Source: CALARM01 sp036746235 (lineage in GTDB: Bacteria > Vulcanimicrobiota > SpSt-956 > JAKJGF01). Taken from it: DNA of 64,000 bases. Shown one piece after another: positions 1-7,447 of this stretch. Positions within the stretch are counted from its first letter, which is position 1, and the number at the start of each line of letters is the position of its first letter. Location: contig DAIOEN010000006.1 in assembly GCA_036746235.1 (NCBI GenBank), positions 1 through 64,000 of the forward strand, given 5' to 3'. The notes beneath the pieces were generated by a model. That model did not search any database. It was not told the DNA's origin and was given only the letters and a program-made list of their open reading frames with translations. The position numbers were made by a program, and so were the translations under genes.

Positions 1-113
1 TAGCAAGTGGAAAACAGTTTTCTGTCACACCGGAAATGGCTTTAAAACTGGCAGGCTCTCTTCTTAAAGGCAGTGATGGAACAATCAAAATACCTATACC
101 TCAGATAGAGTAA
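1..113 (+). CDS. C-terminal end of an unidentified protein (partial)
   Basis: An open frame enters from the left edge and stops at TAA 111-113. The 36 visible residues end in KIPIPQIE and contain a short amphipathic stretch (PEMALKLAGSLLKG). Too little is present to assign a family. A hairpin with a T-rich tail follows about 37 bp downstream, which supports this being the real 3' end of a transcription unit. Confidence 0.6.
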   Translation, partial: ASGKQFSVTPEMALKLAGSLLKGSDGTIKIPIPQIE

Positions 114-149
114 TTCAAAATTGAAATAATAAATCACTTTTTCTTACAA

Positions 150-180
150 ACAGTCTACTCCGGTAGACTGTTACTTTTAT
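150..180 (+). terminator. Rho-independent terminator after the partial gene
   Basis: A perfect 9-bp stem (ACAGTCTAC at 150-158 with GTAGACTGT at 163-171) and a 4-nt loop are followed by TACTTTTAT. It lies 37 bp after the stop of the partial gene. The tail is only moderately T-rich, so this is a good but not ideal intrinsic terminator. Confidence 0.6.
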
Positions 181-185
181 AGCAT

Positions 186-216
186 ACTGTCGTGACCTCT
201 GGAAAGTCACGACAGT
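186..216 (-). terminator. Inverted repeat after the minus-strand gene ending at 225
   Basis: A perfect 11-bp stem (ACTGTCGTGAC at 186-196, GTCACGACAGT at 206-216) with a 9-nt loop lies 8 bp beyond the stop of the minus-strand gene. Neither side has a strong T-run. It may be a weak terminator or a member of the GTGA-type repeat family seen elsewhere, because its arm contains GTCGTGAC. Confidence 0.45.
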
Positions 217-224
217 AAAATTAT

Positions 225-731
225 TTATTTGAAACAAAAAGAACCGGATATTTTTTCTGTGATTTTATCAAAGGTCGATTTCTGTGATTTAGGATAGGTA
301 ATAATAAAAGTAATATCTACATCAATATCATCTTTTAACTGATGTTTTCTCATTGTTTTCCTGTAGAAAACCTTATCACCATCATAACCTGACAGAACAA
401 ACCAGTTTTTATCTATAATCTTGTAAATAATCTTTTTTCCGGCTTTTTTATATTCATCTATAGCTGCTTTATACATCTGCTCAACAGATAAGTCGAGACT
501 ATTGAAAGCACCGTAAACAGTCAATTTTGATTTTTCATCAGATGAAACAAACTGTCTTCCGTCTCCATTCTGGGATTCTTCCTGAGGTAAGAGAATATCG
601 GGATATTCTATGTCGTATCCGAAACGGGCATTACTGTAAATATTCCATGTCATTTTACCATAAGAATGGGCAGTGATAGATAACAGGATGAGAATACAGA
701 AAAAAAGTATTAACATTTTTCCGGGAACCAT
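225..731 (-). CDS. Small exported protein of unknown function
   Basis: The 168-residue product begins with a hydrophobic signal sequence (about residues 5-22, ending near AHSYG), so it is probably exported. The mature part starts with WNIYSNARFGYDIEYP. That pattern, a short beta-rich protein opening with a YSNARFGY-type motif, is common in secreted hypothetical proteins of the PsbP/DUF1795-like kind, but I cannot assign it to a family with confidence. AGAGGTG lies 5 bp before the ATG. The gene starts 12 bp after the stop of the membrane-protein gene upstream, so the two are very likely co-transcribed. Confidence 0.75.
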   Translation of the reverse strand: MVPGKMLILFFCILILLSITAHSYGKMTWNIYSNARFGYDIEYPDILLPQEESQNGDGRQFVSSDEKSKLTVYGAFNSLDLSVEQMYKAAIDEYKKAGKKIIYKIIDKNWFVLSGYDGDKVFYRKTMRKHQLKDDIDVDITFIITYPKSQKSTFDKITEKISGSFCFK

Positions 732-743
732 AAGAACACCTCT

Positions 744-1532
744 TTATTTATTAGTTATAGTTATTTTTTCAGGAGAAAAATTATTAAAAGATGTGAAAAA
801 TCTTATAATATTTAAAATAACCATTATTAGTATACCATACAAACTGCTAGAAAATAAATAATAGGAAATAATATTTCCCTTTTTCAGAATCTCTATATTT
901 GCAAGATATATTATTTCACAGGCTCCTCCTTCCCTGTCATCTCTGGCTGTACTGCTCTGTAACTCTACATTTCTGGTAACTACATCAGAAGAAGTTCCCA
1001 TATACTTTGCTTTAAGATTTACCAGCTTCCCTTTAATTTTAACCTGATCACCTACAGATAAAGTCTTCATCTTCTTTTCCAGTTCAGAGTTATTAACAAC
1101 GAGATGATTGTTTGAAATCTCATTCATATTTACATCCAGTTTTCCTGACCATCTGATATATAAAAAGCGGCAGTCCTGAGTAAAAGTGACTGATTTATTC
1201 TGATAGATTTTATTTTTCACATTGGTACCCCATATTAATCCAACATCCATAGGAATGGCATTATCTATTTTACTCAGGCTGAACCAGCGGTAATCCATAA
1301 GATGCACCACAAGTCCGCTTATTTCATACTCATAAAGAGGTTTAAGTTCATATTCGAAAGAGTCTTTTGTAAATTTAATGAGATTTTTATTTACCACTTC
1401 TTTCTGTAAAGGAGCTTTAAGGACGTCTGCCATAATTAAATTAACACTTTTATAGTTATCTTTAGTAAAATAAGTTATAGCAAGAGTAGCTATTAAAATC
1501 ACAAATAAAGGAGTATTTATTTTTGAAAACAT
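744..1532 (-). CDS. Membrane-anchored protein of unknown function
   Basis: This 262-residue protein has an N-terminal membrane segment (about residues 6-22) and a C-terminal one (KGNIISYYLF through VILNIIRFF), with an extracytoplasmic domain between them. The centre carries DYRWFSLSKIDNAIPMDVGLIWG, a pattern I associate with conserved hypothetical proteins but cannot name. The frame is open upstream to a TTG at 1595. I chose the ATG at 1532 because GAGG lies 9 bp before it and because a promoter (1569-1595) overlaps the longer version. The gene is the first of a two-gene unit with the exported protein that follows. Confidence 0.75.
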   Translation of the reverse strand: MFSKINTPLFVILIATLAITYFTKDNYKSVNLIMADVLKAPLQKEVVNKNLIKFTKDSFEYELKPLYEYEISGLVVHLMDYRWFSLSKIDNAIPMDVGLIWGTNVKNKIYQNKSVTFTQDCRFLYIRWSGKLDVNMNEISNNHLVVNNSELEKKMKTLSVGDQVKIKGKLVNLKAKYMGTSSDVVTRNVELQSSTARDDREGGACEIIYLANIEILKKGNIISYYLFSSSLYGILIMVILNIIRFFTSFNNFSPEKITITNK

Positions 1533-1568
1533 ATTTTCTAACCTCATAAACAAAATGTGCTTTTGTAA

Positions 1569-1595
1569 ATTATACCATATTAAGTGAGGTGACAA
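1569..1595 (-). promoter_or_regulatory. Extended -10 promoter for the 1532-225 unit
   Basis: Read on the minus strand, TTGTCA (1595-1590) is followed after 15 bp by TATAAT (1574-1569), with a TG one base before the -10 box. The expected start of transcription near 1562 leaves a leader of about 30 nt. It rules out the longer TTG-initiated reading of the membrane-protein gene. Confidence 0.6.
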
Positions 1596-1707
1596 AAGAT
1601 AATATATATTCAGTAGAAAAAATATATGAAATCAACCAAACAAAAGGATTAATAAAATACTTATAGAAATTAGAAGATTATAAATTTTAAATAAAAGAGG
1701 TGTATTA

Positions 1708-2739
1708 ATGATTACAAAGTTAACTATTTTAATCCTGATGCTTTTATTACTTACAACCTTCTGTTACAGTCAGGACAGTGTAAACGAAAGAAAAACAACT
1801 GCCCCCCTTCTGGACAGTGAAGGAAATATTTACATAGGATGCAGTGACTGTCAATTATATTCCCTGGACAGCGAAGGAAAAAATAGATGGTCTTTTAAAA
1901 GTGACGGACCGATATCATCAGATCTTTTTAAGTTAAGCGATGGTTCCATATATGCATATACCGGCAATGATACTCTTTATGTTTTAAATCCTGACGGTTC
2001 TGTCAGGAAGTCTTATCAAAAGCTCGGTTCTTTTGTGCCTCCTGCCATAGGAGATGATGGCTCTATTTATGCCGGTGAAGAGTATCAGGTAAAGACCTAT
2101 AATAAAAACAGAGAGGAACAGTGGAGAGTTGTTACAAGAAGACAGATAGTCAATGTAGTTGTTGCCGGAACAGGAACAATCTATGCAACGGCAGGGACAC
2201 AGATTACAGCCATTAATCCCGATGGTTCTACAAAATGGGGCAATTTCCTTGATAAAGAAGATGGCTCTTTATATATACCTGTTGCAGACAAAAATGATAA
2301 TGTCTATGTATGTACATCGGGAAGTAATTTCTATGGCTTTGATAACCAGGGCAATCAATTATGGAAAAAGACTTTATACCTACCGGCCAATGTTTCACCT
2401 TCCGTAGGTGCTGACGGTACTGTATATATATGTGCAGAAAGCACTCTATTTGCTTTCAATCCTGACGGTTCATTGAGCTGGAGTTACAGAATAAAGGGTT
2501 TTAGAAACCTGTCTGGCCCGGCACTGGCACCTGACGGAACTGTATATGTAAGTGCAGGAGATTTTTTATATGCCATGAAAAACGGGAAAGAGGTATGGAA
2601 TTTTAATCCTGAAGACAATATCTCAAAGAAACCTGCCATAGGAAAAGACGGAACCATATATGTAAGTACAGATAACGGCGGTCTCCTGGCACTGACACCG
2701 GATGGAAAATTAAAATGGTCTGTTGTGCTTGGTAAATAA
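1708..2739 (+). CDS. Secreted PQQ-like beta-propeller repeat protein
   Basis: The 343-residue product has a clear signal peptide (MITKLTILILMLLLLTTFC, cleavage near YSQ). The rest is built of repeats of about 40 residues of the type DGTVYVS...LYALNPDGSLKWS. This is the outer-membrane-assembly/PQQ-type propeller fold, seven to eight blades over residues about 28-340. Such propellers usually serve as binding scaffolds outside the cytoplasm; there are no PQQ-enzyme catalytic motifs. The C-terminal blades of the giant protein at 52914-60539 use the same repeat. AGAGGTG lies 5 bp before the ATG. The gene is divergent from the 1532-225 unit. Confidence 0.85.
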   Translation: MITKLTILILMLLLLTTFCYSQDSVNERKTTAPLLDSEGNIYIGCSDCQLYSLDSEGKNRWSFKSDGPISSDLFKLSDGSIYAYTGNDTLYVLNPDGSVRKSYQKLGSFVPPAIGDDGSIYAGEEYQVKTYNKNREEQWRVVTRRQIVNVVVAGTGTIYATAGTQITAINPDGSTKWGNFLDKEDGSLYIPVADKNDNVYVCTSGSNFYGFDNQGNQLWKKTLYLPANVSPSVGADGTVYICAESTLFAFNPDGSLSWSYRIKGFRNLSGPALAPDGTVYVSAGDFLYAMKNGKEVWNFNPEDNISKKPAIGKDGTIYVSTDNGGLLALTPDGKLKWSVVLGK

Positions 2740-2743
2740 TAGT

Positions 2744-2777
2744 TGTCAGTGAGTAGATGGTTGTCTACTCACTGACA
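2744..2777. repeat. 14-bp inverted repeat between propeller and deaminase genes
   Basis: TGTCAGTGAGTAGA (2744-2757) faces its exact complement TCTACTCACTGACA (2764-2777) across a 6-nt loop. It has no T-run. The arms contain GTGAGTA, the unit of the heptamer arrays found at 31621, 40630 and 42182, so it looks like a minimal member of that family. It would form a strong hairpin in an mRNA reading into the deaminase gene. Confidence 0.75.
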
Positions 2778-2792
2778 GAAAGAAACTTAAAT

Positions 2793-3227
2793 ATGAAAAA
2801 TAGGATAACAAAAAAACAGGAAGAGAAACTTATTAAACTTGCCATAAAAGCAAGAGAAAATTCCTACTGCCCTTATTCAGGTTATAAAGTAGGTGCATCT
2901 ATTCTTGCATCAAGCGAAAAATATTATGCAGGATGTAATATAGAAAATGCAGCTTATTCACCTACAACACATGCAGAGGTAAATGCCATAAATGCTGCAG
3001 TCCTTGCAGGAGAAAGACGTTTTATAGCCCTGGCAGTAATTACAGAAAATAAAATCCCGCCCTTTCCATGCTGCATATGTCGACAGTCTATAGCAGAATT
3101 TGATGATGGTACAATGGAAATTATAGCGGCAAATATAGAAGGAACTATCAGAAAAATAAGATTCTATGAGCTATATCCGGAACCATTCGGCACAAAACAG
3201 CTTGGAGTAGATCCTGAAAAATATTAA
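2793..3227 (+). CDS. cdd: Cytidine deaminase-like zinc hydrolase
   Basis: The 144-residue enzyme has the length of tetrameric cytidine deaminases, which convert cytidine to uridine in pyrimidine salvage. The substrate loop GCNIENAAYSPT is intact (residues 47-58). The zinc centre is H60-A-E62 with C93 and C96 (PCCICRQ), E62 being the proton shuttle. Most enzymes of this size have Cys in place of H60; His with HAEVNAI recalls dCMP deaminases and the long dimeric enzymes. I chose the ATG at 2793 because the longer frame from 2757 would be encoded by an inverted repeat. The HAD gene follows after 14 bp, suggesting an operon. Confidence 0.85.
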   Translation: MKNRITKKQEEKLIKLAIKARENSYCPYSGYKVGASILASSEKYYAGCNIENAAYSPTTHAEVNAINAAVLAGERRFIALAVITENKIPPFPCCICRQSIAEFDDGTMEIIAANIEGTIRKIRFYELYPEPFGTKQLGVDPEKY

Positions 3228-3241
3228 AGAGGAGATAAACA

Positions 3242-3883
3242 ATGGGGATAAAAGCTATTATATTTGATTTTTCTGGAACCCTCGATAACCTTGATGATGT
3301 TCGTCTTTCGGCAGTAGAAAAATGCCTCGGTGATTTTCGGCAGAATCTGACTTATGAAGAAAGACTTGAAGAAGCAAAAGAAGTAATAGTAGAGATATTC
3401 AGACTTGATACAGAAATGCAATCAGCATCAATAAAAGACATTTTCCAGAAGGCTATATTAATCAAATATGGAGATGAAATATCAGATAAAATAGAAACAT
3501 TATGGGAAATATATTATGCCTATCGTAAAGAACACAGAAGTTTACTCAAAAGTTTTGTAGACAATTTTTCCATTATATCTAAATATAAACTTTTTATACT
3601 TACCAGAACAAGAGAGGAAACTATAAGAGAACTGTTAAAAAACTACAATATGGATGAATGTTTTAAGATTTATAGGACAAAAAAACCTTCTACTGAGACA
3701 CTGAAACAGATTATGAAGGAACATGATCTGAAACCACATGAATGTATTATGGCAGGAGATGATGTTATACTTGACCTTATGCCTGCCAAAATGCTTGGTA
3801 TGAAAACAATACTTCGTACCGGCTATGTAGATTGTTTTATAAATAATTTTGATCTTATCGGAAATGTACTGAAAAGTTTGTAA
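3242..3883 (+). CDS. HAD-superfamily hydrolase
   Basis: The 213-residue protein has HAD core motifs in order: motif I DFSGTLDNL (nucleophile D9), motif II LTRTRE, a motif III lysine in RTKKPSTETL, and motif IV AGDDVILDLMPAK. The helical cap lies between motifs I and II, as in type-I phosphatases. Position +2 of motif I is Ser11 rather than the general acid/base Asp of most phosphatases, so the reaction may not be a typical phosphomonoester hydrolysis. AGAGGAG precedes the ATG. The 14-bp spacing from the deaminase suggests a shared transcript and perhaps a nucleotide-salvage role; that last point is inference. Confidence 0.85.
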   Translation: MGIKAIIFDFSGTLDNLDDVRLSAVEKCLGDFRQNLTYEERLEEAKEVIVEIFRLDTEMQSASIKDIFQKAILIKYGDEISDKIETLWEIYYAYRKEHRSLLKSFVDNFSIISKYKLFILTRTREETIRELLKNYNMDECFKIYRTKKPSTETLKQIMKEHDLKPHECIMAGDDVILDLMPAKMLGMKTILRTGYVDCFINNFDLIGNVLKSL

Positions 3884-3930
3884 AAAACTATTAAGGAAGG
3901 AGGTTCTGTTACATTCTTAAGGACTGTAGA

Positions 3931-3951
3931 ATGCATCAGATATTAATATGA
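3931..3951 (+). other. Six-codon leader ORF overlapping the HEAT-gene start
   Basis: AAGGA sits 6 bp before an ATG that opens a six-codon frame (MHQILI). Its TGA overlaps the next ATG as ATGA (3948-3951). The HEAT gene has no ribosome binding site of its own at normal spacing, so translational coupling through this mini-ORF would explain its initiation. A stronger GGAGG at 3898-3902 has no start codon near it. Confidence 0.35.
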
Positions 3952-5771
3952 AAAACCCGAAAGGAATCGATCCGAACAGACTTAAAGATTTAATGCAATC
4001 AGTAGAAACTAAAAAACGTATGGAAGAACAGGCGATAGAAACAAAAAAACGTGAGGAAGAAAGAAAAAAACGGGAAGAAATAGAAAAAAGAGAAAAAGAA
4101 GAAGAGGAAGCAAAGTGGAAAAGCTATACCTTCTGTGCCTGGCATCCCAGTGTTAATGCAGAATATACATGTGAATCCTGCAATAAACGTTTCTGTATAA
4201 AATGTCTCGGAGAAAAAAAAGAAGATAGTGCTACCTGTAAAAGCTGTCTGAGTAATAAAAAATATATAAATGTTTTGAAACCGGATTCAAAAATTCAGGG
4301 TGGGCCGGCAGTAAAAGATGAAACAGACACCCTTATAGATTCATTAAACAAAGAAACTGATCCGGAGAAACTTATAGAAACTATAAGATTACTGGGTACA
4401 AAACAATCTCCAAAGGTTGTTACAAGTCTGTTAAATAAAATTGATTATAAAGATGAAAAAATAAGATGTGAAATCATAAAATCTCTGGGTAAGACAGGTG
4501 ACCCTTCGGCAGTGTTGCCTCTATGTAATCTTCTGGCAGATAATAATATTGCCGTAAAAAAAATGACCTTATGGTCACTGGAATCATTAAATGATGACAG
4601 GGCACTGGACCATTTAAATCAGCTCTTGAAAATAGAAAAAGATCCTTCTGTTAAAAAACTTATAGAAGAAACAGGTAAGAGTCTTCAGAAAGTAAGAGAA
4701 GAAAAAGTATTTGGATTGATAAGAAAACTTACTACAGACGACGAAAAAATAAGAACAACAACAGTAGAAGAACTTATCAGACTTGGAGAAGCATCTGTTA
4801 CGCCACTTATGAAAATCCTGGGAGCAAATAATCCCAATCTAGTTCTGGCAGCTCTTGAAGTCCTTGTTACAATAGGAAATAAAAAGTCTATAGAAGGAAT
4901 TATCCCTCTGCTACAAAATCCTGATGAACAGGTAAGAATTGCTGCAGTAGAAACACTTGGCAGATTTAAAGATGAAACAATTATTCCTCATATCATTACA
5001 TTACAGGAAGACGGAAGTGAACATGTAAGGATGGCTGTTATAATCGCATTGACCTTTTTTACATGTGAAGAAATAGTCAATCCTTTATTAAACTCTCTCT
5101 TTGATGAGTCTGACAATGTGAGAAAAAAAGCAGCAGAAACCATTGCCGGTCTCGACATGCCGGAAATAGCATCTGCTATGGTTACAATCCTGGTAACAGA
5201 AAAAAAATTAAGGCACATTGCATCTGAAATACTCAAAAAAAGAGGGAAATATGTTCTTTATGAAACAGGTCAGGCTCTTTATGAAAGTAACGACCATGAA
5301 GTTCAAAAAATGTTACTGGATATACTTATTCTCACAGGAGATAAAACTTCTATAGATGCCATAAAAGAATTTTCAGGCAGAAAAGATATAGATAAAGACA
5401 TAAGAAATGCTGCAAAGGATGCATGCAATAAAATAGGGAAAAAACTCGGTCTTGGATTTATGCAGACAATAACAGGTTTCTTTAATAAAGTGAACAAATC
5501 CTATTCAGATATGCAGACAAAGGCCAGAGAAACTGTTATAAATAAAATGAAAAAAGAACCTAAAAAAGAGGTATTACCTACATGTTCTGTCTGCGGGAAA
5601 ATAATAAGGAAACAATATCCGGAGCTAAAGGGAGAAATATTATGGGAATTACTTCATAAAAGAGACTGCGAGAAATGCGGGAAATCATTCTGTCCCAAAT
5701 GTGCTCTTCAGACACCGATGGGAGGAAATACTACACTTATAAGCTGTCCCGTGTGCAGGAAAAGTAAATAG
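3948..5771 (+). CDS. HEAT-repeat protein with zinc-binding domains at both ends
   Basis: The 607-residue protein starts with a charged coiled coil (about residues 10-60). A B-box-like zinc finger follows (CAWHPSVNAEYTCESC...CIKCLG...CKSC, about 65-105), then roughly a dozen HEAT/PBS-lyase-type helical repeats (about 120-510). A second cysteine cluster ends the protein (CSVCGKI...CEKCGKSFCPKC...CPVC, about 545-605). It has no signal peptide, so it is probably a cytoplasmic scaffold. The HEAT part resembles the exported HEAT protein at 45677-48415, but that one has no zinc fingers. Starting at 3948 gives ATGA overlap with a six-codon leader frame. Function unknown. Confidence 0.8.
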   Translation: MKNPKGIDPNRLKDLMQSVETKKRMEEQAIETKKREEERKKREEIEKREKEEEEAKWKSYTFCAWHPSVNAEYTCESCNKRFCIKCLGEKKEDSATCKSCLSNKKYINVLKPDSKIQGGPAVKDETDTLIDSLNKETDPEKLIETIRLLGTKQSPKVVTSLLNKIDYKDEKIRCEIIKSLGKTGDPSAVLPLCNLLADNNIAVKKMTLWSLESLNDDRALDHLNQLLKIEKDPSVKKLIEETGKSLQKVREEKVFGLIRKLTTDDEKIRTTTVEELIRLGEASVTPLMKILGANNPNLVLAALEVLVTIGNKKSIEGIIPLLQNPDEQVRIAAVETLGRFKDETIIPHIITLQEDGSEHVRMAVIIALTFFTCEEIVNPLLNSLFDESDNVRKKAAETIAGLDMPEIASAMVTILVTEKKLRHIASEILKKRGKYVLYETGQALYESNDHEVQKMLLDILILTGDKTSIDAIKEFSGRKDIDKDIRNAAKDACNKIGKKLGLGFMQTITGFFNKVNKSYSDMQTKARETVINKMKKEPKKEVLPTCSVCGKIIRKQYPELKGEILWELLHKRDCEKCGKSFCPKCALQTPMGGNTTLISCPVCRKSK

Positions 5772-5840
5772 TGAAGGGTGAAGGGTGAGTCGTGAAAAGT
5801 GAAAAGTGAAAAGTGAAAAAGTGAAAAGTGAAAAAGTGAA
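5771..5840 (+). repeat. Heptamer array GTGAAGG/GTGAAAA
   Basis: About nine near-perfect 7-bp units run from the stop codon of the HEAT gene: GTGAAGG twice, then GTGAGTC, then GTGAAAA repeatedly, with two units expanded to 8 bp. It separates two co-directional genes. No facing complementary array is present here. Confidence 0.85.
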
Positions 5841-5866
5841 ATATACTGAGAAGAAAATATAAAAAA

Positions 5867-7081
5867 ATGATTTATCCGATAATTCAGGAAAAAAATATAA
5901 AACTCATTGTGAGTCATAATATAGAAAAAGTAATTTTGTCCGGCCATCCATGGGTTTTTGATAAATCCATTATATCCCAGAAAGGAGATGGGCCTCCGGG
6001 GGCTCTTGGTGTTATTTTTGACAGGAAAAACAGATTTCTGGCGGCAGGCCTGTATGATCCTTTATCACCTTTAAGATTGAGGATTCTTCAGAAAGGAAAA
6101 CCTGCACTCATAAATGAAGATTTTTTTATAGAGAGACTGAAGAAAGCTTTTTCCATAAGGGAATTTCTGCCATCTACCGGAACAACGGGATATCGTCTTA
6201 TTAACGGAGAAAATGACGGGTTTCCGGGACTTGTCATGGACAGGTATGAAGATACTCTCGTAATAAAAATCTATACATGTGCCTGGATAGTACATTTTAA
6301 CAAAATCCTCCCCCGTCTGAGTGACTTATTTCCACATAGAAGACTCCTGCTGAGACTTAACCGTCACTGTATGAAAGAGACAGATTATCTATACGGTTTT
6401 TATGACGGACAGATTCTTTATGGCCCTCCCCTCTCCGGGCCTGTAGTTTTTTGTGAAAATCATCTGAAATTTGAAGCAGATCTTCTGAAAGGACAGAAGA
6501 CAGGTTTTTTTCTGGATCAGAGGGATAACAGAAAAAAAGTTCACGATTTAAGCAGAGATAAAAAAATATTAAATGTATTCAGTTATACGGGAGGATTTTC
6601 TGTTTATGCGGCAAAAGGCGGAGCAACACATGTTACAAGTCTGGATATAAGTAGACCTGCTCTGGAAAGCATGAAAAGAAATTTTGCTCTGAACCCCGAA
6701 CTGGCTCATATACAGAGCGACACCATTCAGGGGGATGCCTTCAAAGAAATTAAGAGATTAACAGATAAAGGCAAAAAATTCGATATGATAATTCTGGATC
6801 CACCTTCTTTTGCAAAGAAAAAAGAAGAAAATCCGGAGGCTGTAAAAGCATATAAACAATTAAATTCTCTCGGATTAAGCCTTTTAAATCCGGGGGGTAT
6901 ACTTGTGAGTTGTTCCTGTTCCGCTCATGTATCACCTGAAGAATTTCGACATGCTGTTTTAAGTACTATCAATAAAAGTAATAAGTCAATAAACATAATA
7001 GAAGAAACAGGTCATGGCATTGACCATCCTGTGACATTTAAAGAAGGAAGATATTTAAAGGCTTTATTTATAAAGGTGTGA
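5867..7081 (+). CDS. PUA-domain class I SAM-dependent rRNA methyltransferase (RlmI family)
   Basis: This 404-residue protein has the layout of the RlmI/YccW family, which makes 5-methylcytosine in 23S rRNA: an N-terminal PUA domain (about 1-95), a linking domain, and a Rossmann methyltransferase domain (about 180-404). Visible motifs are FFLDQRDNR, the SAM-binding NVFSYTGGFSVYA, the acidic LDIS at the end of strand 2, ILDPPSFAKKK (motif IV), and SCSCS, whose cysteines fit the catalytic nucleophile of 5-methylcytosine enzymes. Family membership is secure; the exact rRNA site is not. The ribosome binding site is weak. Arrays of 7-bp repeats flank the gene on both sides. Confidence 0.88.
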   Translation: MIYPIIQEKNIKLIVSHNIEKVILSGHPWVFDKSIISQKGDGPPGALGVIFDRKNRFLAAGLYDPLSPLRLRILQKGKPALINEDFFIERLKKAFSIREFLPSTGTTGYRLINGENDGFPGLVMDRYEDTLVIKIYTCAWIVHFNKILPRLSDLFPHRRLLLRLNRHCMKETDYLYGFYDGQILYGPPLSGPVVFCENHLKFEADLLKGQKTGFFLDQRDNRKKVHDLSRDKKILNVFSYTGGFSVYAAKGGATHVTSLDISRPALESMKRNFALNPELAHIQSDTIQGDAFKEIKRLTDKGKKFDMIILDPPSFAKKKEENPEAVKAYKQLNSLGLSLLNPGGILVSCSCSAHVSPEEFRHAVLSTINKSNKSINIIEETGHGIDHPVTFKEGRYLKALFIKV

Positions 7082-7086
7082 TCGAA

Positions 7087-7128
7087 GCGTAATGCGTGAT
7101 GCGTAATGTGTGATGGGTAATGCGTAAT
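7087..7128 (+). repeat. Heptamer array GCGTRAT, six units
   Basis: Exactly 42 bp, six 7-bp units of the form GCGTAAT, GCGTGAT, GCGTAAT, GTGTGAT, GGGTAAT, GCGTAAT. It begins 6 bp after the methyltransferase stop. Rotated, the unit is again GTRAnnn. Confidence 0.85.
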
Positions 7129-7190
7129 TTTCACCCTTCACAGTGCGAACACAGTGGTTCGCCACTGCCATTCACTTTTCACTTTTCACA
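7129..7190. repeat. CTTTTCA-type heptamer stretch around a small hairpin
   Basis: TTCACCCTTCACA is followed by a hairpin (CAGTGCGAAC near 7141 pairing with GTTCGCCACTG) and then TTCACTTTTCACTTTTCACA at 7171-7190. The last part is the complement of the GTGAAAA unit, so the region holds arrays in both orientations. Confidence 0.65.
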
Positions 7191-7219
7191 ACTCATACTA
7201 TTTAGCTTTAAACATAGTA

Positions 7220-7369
7220 GTCTGCCTGCCTGGTGCTCCGGAGAAAAAAATATCACGGCAGCACAAGTATATTTTATTGATTTATAACGTAAATTAGCAT
7301 GATGTAAGCTGTAACTATTATGAATGTTCCAGTTTAGATTTTTTTCGGAGGAGCGCCAGGCAGGCAGAC
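7220..7369. mobile_element. 150-bp element with 31-bp terminal inverted repeats
   Basis: GTCTGCCTGCCTGG... at 7220-7250 faces its near-complement at 7339-7369. The only differences are one T/C and a 3-bp block. Each terminal repeat ends in a run of seven A. The interior encodes nothing. The terminal sequence TCTGCCTG..GG.CTC.GGAGAA.AAAAAT closely resembles the stem arms of the 215-bp elements at 28878 and 44123, but the interior differs, so this is a diverged relative or sister family. No transposase is present. Confidence 0.65.
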
Positions 7370-7420
7370 GGTATTTACATATTATTCAAATTATTCATTT
7401 AGATAAAAACAATTGGGTAT

Positions 7421-7447
7421 CACTTTTCACGACTCACGACTCACGAC
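7421..7447 (-). repeat. Heptamer array GTCGTGA overlapping a stop codon
   Basis: Read on the minus strand this is GTCGTGA repeated about three times and then GTGAAAAGTG. The first TGA is the stop codon of the kinase gene (7443-7441), so the last coding triplets AAG TCG TGA lie inside the array. Confidence 0.8.

Larger units (their letters stand above)
7082..7440. other. Gene-free 359-bp gap between convergent genes
   Basis: The whole gap between the methyltransferase and the convergent kinase gene consists of repeats: heptamer arrays at 7087-7128, 7129-7190 and 7421-7447, and the terminal-inverted-repeat element at 7220-7369. I see no coding frame and no promoter. Confidence 0.7.

Noticed and set aside
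1533..1595. TTG-initiated extension of the membrane-protein gene
   Set aside because: An extended -10 promoter lies inside the extension, and the internal ATG has a good GAGG site.
1708..2739. PQQ-repeat protein as a PQQ-dependent dehydrogenase
   Set aside because: Only propeller repeats are present; cofactor and calcium-binding residues of the enzymes are not visible, and it is too short.
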